A stretch of DNA of 58,340 nucleotides from JBGQAS01 sp964498605 (GCA_964498605.1 CAZCHK010000008.1:1-58340); one strand, 5' to 3'. Counted from the stretch's first letter, positions 49,694 to 58,340 are shown. Notes: generated from the letters alone by a model not told the origin. Translations and numbers: made by a program.

Positions 49694-50248
49694 TCAGAGC
49701 CTTGGCAGCGCGATGGATCGTTGGGATTGGTATTTCCCTTTTTTATCAGCGTAGGATACTTCGCAGGCTTCATCCCCTTCAAAAAAAAGCACCTGGGCGA
49801 TCCCTTCATTTGCGTAAATCCTAGCCGGGTTCGGGGCTGTGTTGGATATTTCCATGGTCACATAACCTTCCCATTCAGGTTCAAGCGGAGTAACGTTAAC
49901 GATGATCCCGCAGCGGGCGTAAGTGCTTTTTCCGACACACACAGTCAGCACATTTCTGGGGATGCGAAAATATTCGACCGTTCTTGCCAGAACAAATGAG
50001 TTTGGAGGGATGACACACACTTCACCCTGATAGTCAACCAGGGACCCGGGGTCAAAATTCTTCGGATCGATGATCGCAGCGTTGACCCCCGTAAAGATCT
50101 TGAATTCATCCGCTACCCGAATATCGTAGCCGTAAGACGAAACGCCAAACGAGATCACACCTTCGCGCTTCTGGCTTTCCACGAAAGGCGAGATCATCTG
50201 ATGCTCAAGAGACATTTTTCTAATCCAGCCATCTGCTTTGATGCTCAT
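49694..50248 (-). CDS. dcd: dCTP deaminase
   Basis: This 184-aa enzyme makes dUTP from dCTP for thymidylate synthesis. Visible motifs are SYGYDIRVADEF, the active-site Glu in LEPEWEGYVTMEI, GKSTYARCGIIVN and the C-terminal YQSQRSIALPRL. It could be the bifunctional dCTP deaminase/dUTPase type, but this cannot be decided by eye. It is third in the operon, 15 nt after capA. Confidence 0.94.
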   Translation of the reverse strand: MSIKADGWIRKMSLEHQMISPFVESQKREGVISFGVSSYGYDIRVADEFKIFTGVNAAIIDPKNFDPGSLVDYQGEVCVIPPNSFVLARTVEYFRIPRNVLTVCVGKSTYARCGIIVNVTPLEPEWEGYVTMEISNTAPNPARIYANEGIAQVLFFEGDEACEVSYADKKGKYQSQRSIALPRL

Positions 50249-50263
50249 GCTGTCCTCTGCTGA

Positions 50264-51922
50264 TCAAGGATTGATGTTCGTCCAGCCGCTTGCTCGAAAG
50301 ACGGTTTGCAACAGCTCGGTTCTTTCCTGCTCTGTCATGAACCTGGATTGGGCGAGGTCGACGAAAATGATTGTGATCAGTTCCGTACTGATATGTCTGC
50401 CATTGTAGAATACATGCCGGTCGATGAAGGACTGTCTTTGAGGGATTCCCTCCTTGTACTGATCAAAGAATAGGTTACCCAGACCATAATGAAGGAATGA
50501 ATCATTATAAAACTCGATTGCCTGCGGCTGGTGCCCCTGGCTTCCACTCACGATCACCGCACCAGCCTCCGCTGCCCGGTGAAAATCCTCGATCAACTGT
50601 GGAATGGCTTGGTACTGGTAGTACTCGAGATGTGAAAAGGTCATGATTGGAGCGTACCCGTCCTGTGCAATCAACGGGATCGCGCTGGTCAGGTAATTCC
50701 AATCGCAATGAACAGCGCCGGGACGGGTTTCACTGGCTGTCGCGTACCCGATCTCTTTCGCGTTGCATCCGATAAAAGCGATCTTGTTCTCGTTGTGATC
50801 TATGTACAAGGGCGCTTTCCCCTCTTCAATATTTCTGCCTCCTCCATAATAGCTCCAGCCTTCCTGGTCGTAAAGGGCCAGTGTGAAGAGCATGTCTTCA
50901 TCTGTCGTGTCAATGAAATGATCACCGGTCATTTCAACGACATCCGTGCCGATGAACTGAAGAAGCTCCAGATATTCCGGCTGGCTGCAAAAAATGAGCA
51001 CGTCACCCTGAAAATGTGGTTGAGGACAGGAGGTCGAAAAGGCAATTTCATTGCTCACGTGGGTAATGTCTGCGCCTCGAAGAAGTTCTCCGATCACCGC
51101 TGCCGGATACGTCATGCCCTGGTACTCCATGGTCGCTGCCGTCCCTCGCACGATGGCCGTGACGCCGGTCATGATCAGCGAGGTGAGCTTTGCCTGATCA
51201 TAATTGGTCGGCAAGGCTCCTGCCAGGCTGGATAAAAGTGATGAGTAAACTTCCCCGTTTTGATATTCAGTGGTGATTGAGACCGGAGCGCTCAGCAGGT
51301 ATTCTTCTGGGACAAAACTGTCCTGAATCGGGGAGTCTGAATCAATGGAGATTACTTTCCATTTTGGCTGTAATTCCTCGAAGGGAACAATAGCCCACAC
51401 GCCAGGAGTGGACCAGGAGAGGTCAAGCAAATCGTTGGGATCCACAGCGTTGACCAGCCCTTCGACTGGCGGACCCAATATTGAGCTGATGACAGTCTTG
51501 GTCTCCTGTGACATCGCCATCGAAGCAATGGCGATCGAATCCATTGATCCCGTTTGCCAGAGATGTATGAACTCCTTGGAATCGACACTGTCTGTGATCG
51601 TCGGGAATGGGGCGACCAGCGCATATACCCAATAGCCCTTCACGGCACTGGCATCCAACACCACTGTCCAATACGCGTCATTTTTTTCCGGAACCAGCAA
51701 AAAGCTATCCGGAAGGTGAAAATTCTGGATCAGCCCTGAAGGCAGGATGGGATCTATCCACACAGTATCCCCATCAGGCAGATCGGTGTCTGCTTCCTCT
51801 GGAAAAGAAGTTTGAGTATGTTGGGGGACTGCTGTGACCAATGTATGCGTGTTCGCAACACAGGAGGCCAGTAACCAGTTAGAGATCAATAGCGCGAAAA
51901 AATTCCAGGTTAAATATTTCAT
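50264..51922 (-). CDS. CapA-family (poly-gamma-glutamate synthesis-like) lipoprotein
   Basis: This 552-aa lipoprotein has lipobox LASC (Cys21). The first 240 residues are of unknown type (DTVWIDPILPSGL, PVSITTEYQNGEV). The second half is the CapA metallophosphatase-like domain: TGVTAIVRGTAATMEYQG, ADITHVSNEIAFS, GTDVVEMTGDHFID, MTFSHLEYYQYQ, VIVSGSQGHQPQAIEFYNDSFLHYGLGNLFFDQ. CapA proteins act in capsule or polyglutamate handling. It starts 5 nt after the FTCD stop. Confidence 0.9.
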   Translation of the reverse strand: MKYLTWNFFALLISNWLLASCVANTHTLVTAVPQHTQTSFPEEADTDLPDGDTVWIDPILPSGLIQNFHLPDSFLLVPEKNDAYWTVVLDASAVKGYWVYALVAPFPTITDSVDSKEFIHLWQTGSMDSIAIASMAMSQETKTVISSILGPPVEGLVNAVDPNDLLDLSWSTPGVWAIVPFEELQPKWKVISIDSDSPIQDSFVPEEYLLSAPVSITTEYQNGEVYSSLLSSLAGALPTNYDQAKLTSLIMTGVTAIVRGTAATMEYQGMTYPAAVIGELLRGADITHVSNEIAFSTSCPQPHFQGDVLIFCSQPEYLELLQFIGTDVVEMTGDHFIDTTDEDMLFTLALYDQEGWSYYGGGRNIEEGKAPLYIDHNENKIAFIGCNAKEIGYATASETRPGAVHCDWNYLTSAIPLIAQDGYAPIMTFSHLEYYQYQAIPQLIEDFHRAAEAGAVIVSGSQGHQPQAIEFYNDSFLHYGLGNLFFDQYKEGIPQRQSFIDRHVFYNGRHISTELITIIFVDLAQSRFMTEQERTELLQTVFRASGWTNINP

Positions 51923-51927
51923 GAAAA

Positions 51928-53478
51928 TTACGAAAGGGAAATGCCCGCGCGTTCATCCACAATGGACTGCAGATCCTTGTAATGAGCTGCAAACATCTCA
52001 TTGAGCTTTTTCAATTCATTGATCTTTTTTTCTGCCAGAGATTTGTCTTGCAGCCCCTGGCAGTTGATCTGGATATTCAGACCAGCAGCGTTCAAGGCAG
52101 CAAAAGCCAATGCGCCCGCTGAACCGGCATCTGAAATTGCGTTAATATTCCCTTTTTCTGCCACTTCCCTGGTCAGTGGAATAAGCTCAACCAGTTTTAC
52201 GGCCACGCTTAAAGGAATTTCGATCGCGCTCAGAGTGGCGTTTTGAATTGCCTTGTCCCTGCTGCGGGTTTGCTCTTCGGTTTCTTTTGGTAATTTCGTG
52301 GCTGCCATGAACCCGTCAAAGGCTTTTGCGTCATCTTTTATTGAAGCGGTAAATTCTTCTCTCAATGTCTCGGATCGTTCGATGACTTTCCACATATCCT
52401 GTTCGGCATCTGCGTACTTCTTTTTACCAACAGTCAGCCGGGCAACCATTGTTGTCAAGCCAGCTGCCATCGCTGCCGAGAACGCGGCGGCGCACCCTCC
52501 CCCTGGTGTGGGAGAAGGAGCGGCCAGCTCCTCTAAGAACTGGAAAGAAGGTTCTGCTGTTTCCGGTTTTGATTGAGACGAGACTGTTTCGAATAATTTC
52601 CTCTCCAGTATTTGTTCAGGATGGAACTGGTCCAGCTGCAGGTACCACTGGGCAGCATCGATCAACGCTTGTTGAGGGGTCAGCCCAACAAGCTCCGAGT
52701 GGTGTATGGTGACGCCGTAACGAGCCGCCTCCCTGCGTATGAATTCAACGACGCGGGCGATTGCGCTCTGGCGGAAATTTGTCATGTTCATTGAGACCTG
52801 CGCTAACCCCTCGACCAACACGCCCATGGCTTTGATAAAACGGAACCCGCCGTTTGATGCGCGCACTGATTTTGCGATCTTCTGCGCCACTTCAACATCG
52901 GATGTAGACAAGTAGACATTGAACGCGATCAGCGGCTGCCGCGCGCCGATGACAGTTGCTCCAGCTGTGCCCAGCTGGATGGGGCCGTAATCCGGTTCGC
53001 GCTCCGGGATCTTGCCTAATTCTTCTTTCAGCGCTTCGTACTGACCGCGGCGGATGTGCTCAAGATTCTGACGTTCCGGTTTGGTGGCGGCGTCTTCATA
53101 CAGATACACGGGAATGTTGAGCTCTACCCCGACGCGTTTTCCTAAGCGGCGGGCTATTTCTATGCATTCCTGCATCGAGATGTCTGAAAGGGGAACAAAT
53201 GGCACGACATCTGTCGCGCCAATTCTCGGATGCGCGCCCTGATGCTCGTCCAGATTGATTAAAGCCGCAGCGCACTTAACGCCTTGAAAGGCCGCCTCTT
53301 CCACGCTTGTGGGAGAGCCAACGAACGTGACAACGGTACGGTTATGGTCCATATCCGAGTGTCTATCCAATATGGTCACGCCTGGGACAGACTGAATGGA
53401 TTGGATGATTTTTTCGACAATATCCGAACGTCGCGCTTCCGAAAAATTGGGTATGCATTCAACAAGTGGATTGGGCAT
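51928..53478 (-). CDS. Bifunctional glutamate formiminotransferase / formiminotetrahydrofolate cyclodeaminase
   Basis: This 516-aa fusion works in histidine degradation. The N-terminal formiminotransferase moves the formimino group from formiminoglutamate to tetrahydrofolate (residues 1-295: VECIPNFSEARR, GAHPRIGATDVVPFVP, NMTNFRQSAIARVVEFI). The C-terminal cyclodeaminase gives methenyl-THF and ammonia (about 310-505: APSPTPGGGCAAAFSAAMAAGLTTMVARLT). In many bacteria the activities are separate; the fused form is like animal FTCD. GAGGAAT ribosome binding site. No hut genes are in the window. Confidence 0.95.
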   Translation of the reverse strand: MPNPLVECIPNFSEARRSDIVEKIIQSIQSVPGVTILDRHSDMDHNRTVVTFVGSPTSVEEAAFQGVKCAAALINLDEHQGAHPRIGATDVVPFVPLSDISMQECIEIARRLGKRVGVELNIPVYLYEDAATKPERQNLEHIRRGQYEALKEELGKIPEREPDYGPIQLGTAGATVIGARQPLIAFNVYLSTSDVEVAQKIAKSVRASNGGFRFIKAMGVLVEGLAQVSMNMTNFRQSAIARVVEFIRREAARYGVTIHHSELVGLTPQQALIDAAQWYLQLDQFHPEQILERKLFETVSSQSKPETAEPSFQFLEELAAPSPTPGGGCAAAFSAAMAAGLTTMVARLTVGKKKYADAEQDMWKVIERSETLREEFTASIKDDAKAFDGFMAATKLPKETEEQTRSRDKAIQNATLSAIEIPLSVAVKLVELIPLTREVAEKGNINAISDAGSAGALAFAALNAAGLNIQINCQGLQDKSLAEKKINELKKLNEMFAAHYKDLQSIVDERAGISLS

Positions 53479-53536
53479 GGATTCCTCGTTAATGAAGATT
53501 CGTAATTATAATCATATCAGAAAAGGATATGACAGC

Positions 53537-54199
53537 ATGTGTGGTAGGTTCACGATTGCCATTGAGCCAGCAGAAATTGTAGAGGAATTTGAGCTGGAGG
53601 AAATCCCATCCGATTGGGTGCAGCGTTACAACGTTGCACCTTCGCAGCGAATTCCGGCAATCACCCATGCCAGTGACAGAAAAATCGAATACTTGAAATG
53701 GGGATTGATACCGGTTTGGGCAAAGGATCCTGCGATAGGAAACAAACTCATCAACGCGCGGTCAGAAACGATTCTTGAAAAACCATCTTTTCGCAATGCG
53801 TTTATGAAGAGACGCTGCCTGATCCTTGCAGACGGTTTCTACGAGTGGAAACGTGATGATCATGTCGTAGGTTCACAGCCTTACCGCTTTACTCGTAAGG
53901 ATGGAAAGCCGTTTGCATTTGCGGGTGTTTGGGAGACATGGAGAAACACTGATGGCAGAGACGTTCGCTCGGCAGCGATCATTACTTGCGCGGCCAATGC
54001 AATGGTTCGTCCGGTTCATGACCGCATGCCGGTGATCCTTTCGCGAAATAGTTATTGGGACTGGCTTAAAGACACACCCGTTGAGGATTTACTGCGGCTG
54101 CTGGTGCCGCTGCAGGGTGATGTGTTGTCAGGCTACCCGGTTTCGCTGGTGGTAAACAAACCTGAGGTCGATCATCCTGGCTGCATCGCGCGCATCTGA
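53537..54199 (+). CDS. SOS response-associated peptidase, YedK/HMCES-type
   Basis: This 220-aa protein protects abasic sites in single-stranded DNA by covalent linkage through Cys2. It starts with MCGRFTI, giving the free Cys2 after Met removal. It has the NVAPSQRIPAI segment, WGLIPVWAKDP, NARSET, CLILADGFYEWKR and the catalytic His in VRPVHDRMPVIL. ATG 53537 is required to expose Cys2. The divergent FTCD gene shares the intergenic TATAAT region. Confidence 0.94.
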   Translation: MCGRFTIAIEPAEIVEEFELEEIPSDWVQRYNVAPSQRIPAITHASDRKIEYLKWGLIPVWAKDPAIGNKLINARSETILEKPSFRNAFMKRRCLILADGFYEWKRDDHVVGSQPYRFTRKDGKPFAFAGVWETWRNTDGRDVRSAAIITCAANAMVRPVHDRMPVILSRNSYWDWLKDTPVEDLLRLLVPLQGDVLSGYPVSLVVNKPEVDHPGCIARI

Positions 54200-54223
54200 A
54201 AAGCATACTGGGATTTTGGTTGT

Positions 54224-54252
54224 TTGACACTGTGATTTGGCGCAGGTATACT
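54224..54252 (+). promoter_or_regulatory. Sigma-70 promoter of gmd
   Basis: TTGACA (54224-54229) and TATACT (54247-54252) are separated by 17 nt, upstream of the GTG at 54298. Confidence 0.8.
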
Positions 54253-54297
54253 TACGCCCTGTCCGGGTTTGTTTTGAAAATGTCGAGGAGATAAGTA

Positions 54298-55368
54298 GTG
54301 AAAAAAGCATTGATTACTGGCATCACGGGACAAGATGGTTCATATCTGGCGGAAATGCTGTTGTTTAAAGGTTACGAGGTACATGGCATCATCAGACGGG
54401 CCAGCACATTCAATACGAGAAGGATCGATCACCTGTACAATGATCCGCACAGTAATGGAAAAAAGATCCCGCTGTATCTATATTATGGGGATGTATCTGT
54501 TGGCGAAACCTTGCTCGAGGTGATCTACAACATACGCCCTGACGAGGTGTATCATCTTGCTGCGCAAAGTCATGTAAAGGTAAGTTTCGAGATGCCGGAA
54601 TACACAGCTGACATCACTGCACTTGGAACGACCCGCATTCTCGAATCCATCCGAAAAAGTGGAATTGAAACGAAATTCTATCAGGCATCTTCAAGTGAAA
54701 TGTACGGAAGTGCCCCTCCTCCTCAGAGTGAGGGGACCCCGTTTGAACCGCGAAGCCCGTACGCGGCTGCGAAGGTGTACGCCTATTGGATGGCCCGGAA
54801 TTACCGCAACGGTTACAACCTTTTTGCCACAAATGGGATTTTGTTCAACCATGAATCCGCTCGCCGCGGAGAAACGTTCGTTACCCGGAAAATCACCCGG
54901 GCGGTTGCGGCGATAAAAGCGGGTAAACAAAACGCGCTGTACCTGGGCAACCTTGATTCGAAGAGAGATTGGGGGTACGCACCCGAGTACGTAGAGGCGA
55001 TGTGGATGATACTGCAGCAGGAAAAACCTGATGATTTTGTGATCGGAACAGGCGAGGCGCACACAGTGCGAGAATTCTTGCAGGAAGCTTTTGGTTATGC
55101 GGGTTTGAAGTGGGAAGAGTACGTCAAGATAGATCCCCGCTATTTCCGACCGACGGAGGTGGATTTCCTTCAGTCGGACGCTTCCAAGGCAGAGAGTGTT
55201 CTGGGCTGGAAACCACGCGTGAAGTTTCAGGAATTGGTCAAGATCATGGTCGACACGGATCTGGAGTTGATGAATCTTCCGTGCATTGGAGAAGGAAAGA
55301 AGATCCTTGAAGAAAAAACCAGCGATTGGCATCGGTGGGAATCTCAAGTGGTCAGCATGGGAAAATAA
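54298..55368 (+). CDS. gmd: GDP-mannose 4,6-dehydratase
   Basis: This 356-aa short-chain-dehydrogenase-fold enzyme makes GDP-4-keto-6-deoxymannose, precursor of fucose and rhamnose sugars. Motifs are GITGQDGSYLAE at residues 7-18, SSSEMYGSAP, YxxxK in SPYAAAKVYAYW, NHESARRGETFVTRKI and RDWGYAPEYVEAMW. GTG start with GAGGAG. No second deoxysugar gene is adjacent. Confidence 0.96.
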   Translation: MKKALITGITGQDGSYLAEMLLFKGYEVHGIIRRASTFNTRRIDHLYNDPHSNGKKIPLYLYYGDVSVGETLLEVIYNIRPDEVYHLAAQSHVKVSFEMPEYTADITALGTTRILESIRKSGIETKFYQASSSEMYGSAPPPQSEGTPFEPRSPYAAAKVYAYWMARNYRNGYNLFATNGILFNHESARRGETFVTRKITRAVAAIKAGKQNALYLGNLDSKRDWGYAPEYVEAMWMILQQEKPDDFVIGTGEAHTVREFLQEAFGYAGLKWEEYVKIDPRYFRPTEVDFLQSDASKAESVLGWKPRVKFQELVKIMVDTDLELMNLPCIGEGKKILEEKTSDWHRWESQVVSMGK

Positions 55369-55403
55369 TCAAGGCGGTCATCTGATTTGATGCGTTGTAA
55401 CAA

Positions 55404-55429
55404 GCCAGCGAAAGCTGGCCTGTTTTCTT
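55404..55429 (+). terminator. Terminator of gmd
   Basis: Stem GCCAGC-GAAA-GCTGGC with a GNRA tetraloop is followed by CTGTTTTCTT. Confidence 0.75.
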
Positions 55430-55438
55430 AAATCGATC

Positions 55439-55466
55439 TTGACAGAAAGAAAATATGTTCTATAAT
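55439..55466 (+). promoter_or_regulatory. Sigma-70 promoter of the transglycosylase gene
   Basis: Perfect TTGACA (55439-55444) and TATAAT (55461-55466) are separated by 16 nt, 28 nt before the ATG. A short inverted repeat overlaps the start region (TTCTATAATAGAA, 55458-55470), which could be an operator. Confidence 0.8.
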
Positions 55467-55494
55467 AGAACAAATATTCTGTCAGGAAAAACCA

Positions 55495-56073
55495 ATGAGA
55501 TATTTTCGAGCAGCCATCGTTCCTGGAATATTTCTGGTCTCCATCATCCTCTTCGGGCTGGCTGAACTGGTATTTGCTCAAAATCGTGTCGAAATGCGTC
55601 TCGATCCTCCACAAGTCGGTCTTCCACCAGACAACCAACCAAGTGCTGAGAGGCACTGTCATTTGAGCGGTGAATATCCCAAAAGCATACTCCAATGGTG
55701 CGCAGAAATCGAAAGTGTTTCCATCGACACAGGGCTGGACAGCAACGTGATCGCAGCTGTCATGCTGCAGGAGAGCGGCGGTAACCCGTCGGTTATCTCC
55801 TCCAGCGGGGCAGTGGGCCTTTTACAGGTGATGCCGCGAGACGGTCAGGCTGCTGAATTCATGTGCGCGAACGGACCATGCTTTTCCAGCAGGCCTTCGA
55901 TGAATGAGCTCCTCGATCCTGGTTTTAACATCCAATACGGGGCGGAGTATTTGGCGGCTTTACTGACTGTCCACGACAACTTAAGGGAAGCGCTGATGCG
56001 GTATGGTCCTTATGATGTCGGGTATGCCTATGCTGACAAGGTTCTTGCGATCATGGCTTCACATGATGGGTGA
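55495..56073 (+). CDS. Lytic transglycosylase (SLT domain)
   Basis: This 192-aa exported enzyme cleaves peptidoglycan glycan strands. It has an N-terminal signal/anchor (residues 5-25), a short linker, and an SLT domain. The catalytic Glu is in VMLQESGGNPSVIS, followed by SGAVGLLQVMPR, PGFNIQYGAEYLAALL and a last motif RYGPYDVGYAYADKVL. It is transcribed from its own strong promoter. Confidence 0.9.
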   Translation: MRYFRAAIVPGIFLVSIILFGLAELVFAQNRVEMRLDPPQVGLPPDNQPSAERHCHLSGEYPKSILQWCAEIESVSIDTGLDSNVIAAVMLQESGGNPSVISSSGAVGLLQVMPRDGQAAEFMCANGPCFSSRPSMNELLDPGFNIQYGAEYLAALLTVHDNLREALMRYGPYDVGYAYADKVLAIMASHDG

Positions 56074-56159
56074 GTTTCAAAATCAAACACTTTTGTAATG
56101 CACGATGATTGATATGCCGCAGGGGGGCGTGATATACTTTTGGCTGGTCCGAGATCAAA

Positions 56160-56780
56160 ATGAATAGAACGAAAGCTGTGATATGGGATATGGGTGGAGT
56201 ATTCATCCGTACGTTTAATCCTGGACCGCGCAGGGAATTAGAACGGCTCTACGGCCTTGAAAGCGGTAGCATTGATCGCCTGGTATTCCATTCTGATCCC
56301 GGGAAAAAAGCGAGCCTGGGTTTCATCAGTGTTGATCAGATGTGGAAACAGATCCTGGAAGATAACGGCATTCCACTGCAGAACTCCTGCGAGGTGGAAA
56401 GGATGTTCTGGGAAGGCGATGGCGCGGATGAGAAACTGCTGAACTACATCAGGGGTTTGCGAACGAATTACCGCACCGGCTTGATCAGCAATGCCTGGGG
56501 CGACGCGCGAAGAATTCTCACAGAAAAATATCACTGCATGGACGCATTCGACCGGGCAGTCTTTTCAGCTGAAGTGGGGATCATGAAACCCGACCCGGCT
56601 ATCTACTGGGATATGATCCGCGCGTTCCGGATTGAACCTGCGGATTCTATCTTTATTGATGATTTTCCTGAAAACATCGACGCTGCGAAGCGGATTGGAA
56701 TGAAGACAGTATTGTTTAAGAGCACCGATCAGGCTATCGGTGAAATTAATGCAGTCCTGGCGATGGATGATAAGGGATGA
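56160..56780 (+). CDS. HAD-family hydrolase
   Basis: This 206-aa phosphatase-type HAD enzyme has motif I WDMGGVF (nucleophile Asp; the second acidic residue is Gly, as in many DxGGV HADs). Motif II is TGLISNA, motif III Lys in GIMKPDPAIYW and motif IV FIDDFPENIDAAKRIGM. The substrate is unknown. The stop overlaps the MFS start by ATGA. Confidence 0.9.
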   Translation: MNRTKAVIWDMGGVFIRTFNPGPRRELERLYGLESGSIDRLVFHSDPGKKASLGFISVDQMWKQILEDNGIPLQNSCEVERMFWEGDGADEKLLNYIRGLRTNYRTGLISNAWGDARRILTEKYHCMDAFDRAVFSAEVGIMKPDPAIYWDMIRAFRIEPADSIFIDDFPENIDAAKRIGMKTVLFKSTDQAIGEINAVLAMDDKG

Positions 56781-58048
56781 CAGTTAAGGTCAATCTCGAA
56801 GAATTCGTTGAGGTGAAAAATTTTAACCGTTCGGCGAAGATGTTTCTGCTGGCGACGGTCATTGGGGGATTTATCACCAGTGGATGGTCCTTGTTTTTCA
56901 ACCTTTTTATTTTGGCCAGGGGATTCGATAAGGAATTCCTGGGCATCGTCAACATCATGCCATCTCTTGCGTCGTTGATTTTCACGATCCCCCTGGGAAT
57001 GCTATCCGATCGACTCGGAAGAAAGCGTTCCATGATCCTCGGCACCATCGTGACCATGATCGCATACGGGTTTCAAATCACGACAAACTCAACTGCCGGG
57101 TTGATCATCTTGACCTTTCTCGTAGGGATTGGAAACTCACTGCATATCATCAGCAACGCGCCTTTTATGATGAGCGTTTCGAGTGAGAAGAACCGCGCAT
57201 TGCTTTTCAGTGTGAATTTTGGGCTTCAGACGTTAGCTGGAATGATCGGGAACCTGTTTGCTGGTTTTCTACCCAAAGCATTCAGCAGGCTTTTTGCAAT
57301 TGCGGCGGATACCGCCCGATCTTACCAGGCGGTACTCATGACTTGCCTGATACTGGGAACACTCATGCTGATCCCCATGTTTCTGATAAATGATCCCGGG
57401 GAGAGGCAGCTGAAAAAAGCCATCAAGAAAGTCTCCATAATAAAAACGTTCTTGAAACCTCATGTGTGGAGGTTGTTCCTGCCGAACTTCATCCTTGGCA
57501 CGGGGGCGGCATTACTGATCCCGTACATGAATGTTTTTTTCCGTGAAGAGCATAAACTTTCCTCGGATACATTGGGATTGTTGTTCAGCCTTTCGGCACT
57601 GATCACCGGGTTGGGGAGTATTGTTGGTCCATGGCTGGCCAGAAAATTCAAAAGCAAGATTAAGACCATAGTCTTCACCCAGGCGGCAAGCCTTGGTTTC
57701 TTACTGCTCACTGGATTTTCTCCAATCGTGTGGCTGGCCGCGATCGGCTTCCTGCTGCGGGCTGCGCTGATGAACATGGCAAACCCCCTTTACAGCGCAT
57801 TTGCCATGGAGCAAACTGAACCCGTTGAACAGGGCGCAGTCAATTCAGTGATCAGCCTGGCGTGGAATTTTGGTTGGGCGATATGCCCATACATTTCCGG
57901 ATTGGTTCAGGCGAATTTCGGCTTTCGACCTCTTTTCATCACGACATTCATCCTTTACACGTTTTCAACCAGCCTGGTGTGGATATTCTTTCGCAATAAA
58001 GAAAAAGTTATCACCAAAAAACAAGCCGATGGGCAGCCTGTCAGCTAG
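56777..58048 (+). CDS. MFS transporter
   Basis: This 423-aa transporter has 12 predicted helices. The loop 2-3 motif is GMLSDRLGRKRSM, and there is a large central cytoplasmic loop (INDPGERQLKKAIKKV). The second half repeats the pattern (LARKFKSKIKT). The substrate cannot be predicted. The start overlaps the HAD gene by 4 nt, so the two are likely co-expressed. Confidence 0.9.
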   Translation: MTVKVNLEEFVEVKNFNRSAKMFLLATVIGGFITSGWSLFFNLFILARGFDKEFLGIVNIMPSLASLIFTIPLGMLSDRLGRKRSMILGTIVTMIAYGFQITTNSTAGLIILTFLVGIGNSLHIISNAPFMMSVSSEKNRALLFSVNFGLQTLAGMIGNLFAGFLPKAFSRLFAIAADTARSYQAVLMTCLILGTLMLIPMFLINDPGERQLKKAIKKVSIIKTFLKPHVWRLFLPNFILGTGAALLIPYMNVFFREEHKLSSDTLGLLFSLSALITGLGSIVGPWLARKFKSKIKTIVFTQAASLGFLLLTGFSPIVWLAAIGFLLRAALMNMANPLYSAFAMEQTEPVEQGAVNSVISLAWNFGWAICPYISGLVQANFGFRPLFITTFILYTFSTSLVWIFFRNKEKVITKKQADGQPVS

Positions 58049-58156
58049 ATTCTCTTCCGATTCGTTCTCTAGCCGGCAGTTTGACCATTTCTAGAAATTC
58101 CTTTTCAACGAGGGATCACAGAGCAAGAGCTGCCTGAAAGTTGTCCTGATTAAAAA

Positions 58157-58183
58157 TCAAAAAAATCGATCCGCCAGCGGATC
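58157..58183 (-). terminator. Possible minus-strand terminator
   Basis: GATCCGC-CA-GCGGATC (58168-58183) has an A-run on its left, which is a T-tract when read on the minus strand. It would end a transcript coming from the right. Confidence 0.35.
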
Positions 58184-58257
58184 ACCAGGTCATAAAAAAA
58201 ACGTTCATCGTACACTCGCCATTGGCAGCAGCCAATTCGGCGGGAAACTACAGGCGT

Positions 58258-58286
58258 TTGATAATTTGTTGCAAACAGGTTAGAAT
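58258..58286 (+). promoter_or_regulatory. Sigma-70-type promoter at the window end
   Basis: TTGATA (58258-58263) and TAGAAT (58281-58286) are separated by 17 nt. It would transcribe toward the right edge. The stretch 58049-58257 has no gene that I can support. Confidence 0.6.
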
Positions 58287-58301
58287 TGGAAAGGTGGTGA
58301 A

Positions 58302-58340
58302 GTGCCCTCGGGAAAAGACCTGATAAAGAAAAAACATTAT
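58302..58340 (+). CDS. Possible start of a CDS, cut by the window end
   Basis: A GTG at 58302 lies after AGGTGGTG and about 10 nt downstream of the predicted transcription start. The frame stays open for 13 codons (MPSGKDLIKKKHY) to the edge. Too short to identify. Confidence 0.3.
   Translation, partial: MPSGKDLIKKKHY

Overview
The window is about 58 kb of a bacterial chromosome with roughly 50-53% GC. It most resembles Chloroflexota of the class Anaerolineae. This placement is inferred from gene character: the form of the peptide-binding lipoprotein, the many Thr/Ala/Pro-rich lipoproteins, the FTCD fusion, the CASTOR/POLLUX-like channel, and the small membrane proteins. No rRNA is present to settle it. 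There is no CRISPR array, transposase or prophage. A run of 10 N at 46096-46105 marks an assembly gap.

Layout. 1-6563: a peptide/nickel-type ABC importer (two permeases, two ATPases; the first permease is cut by the window edge), followed by an S9 peptidase and a creatininase-family amidohydrolase. 6514-11729: a PAP2 phosphatase, a circularly permuted family-5 substrate-binding lipoprotein, a beta-hydroxyacid dehydrogenase, a methyltransferase, a 55-aa membrane protein and a TspO-like protein. 11779-14752: valS behind a T-box leader. 14841-16887: a family-1 solute-binding lipoprotein, RNase HI, and tRNA-Gly/tRNA-Cys. 17029-21399: two DUF4190-like membrane proteins and pstSCAB. 21489-25473: gyrA/parC-type topoisomerase, birA, small proteins and tRNA-Arg. 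25654-31586: a NYN nuclease, an LTD protein, dnaX-ybaB-recR and a phosphatase/propeller membrane protein. 31695-36271: a GYF-domain protein, plsY, a DUF1295 protein, selenocysteine tRNA joined to a site-2 protease, and rnz. 36396-43157: an adenosine-specific kinase-like protein, a lipoprotein, an orphan DNA methyltransferase, a CASTOR/POLLUX-like channel with a nucleoside phosphorylase, lipA, rsmI and tRNA-Pro. 43158-46718: an accessory patch beside tRNA-Pro, holding a GAF-SpoIIE phosphatase, a truncated gene, a degenerate second copy of the tRNA-Pro 3' end, and an AT-rich membrane glycosyltransferase-like gene. 46719-54199: galK, a five-gene minus-strand operon (FTCD, capA, dcd, membrane protein, dual-specificity phosphatase) and a YedK-like protein. 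54298-58048: gmd, a lytic transglycosylase, a HAD hydrolase and an MFS transporter.

Three things stand out. The substrate-binding lipoprotein at 7238 carries its N-terminal third at its C-terminus, a circular permutation of the SBP_bac_5 fold. At least seven genes have a -10 box only 6-7 nt ahead of the start codon and no Shine-Dalgarno, so they are probably translated from leaderless mRNAs. A selenocysteine tRNA sits 19 nt upstream of a site-2 protease gene, apparently in one transcript, so the organism probably reads UGA as selenocysteine.

The gene set is otherwise that of a peptide- and sugar-using heterotroph with high-affinity phosphate uptake and standard replication, recombination and translation functions.
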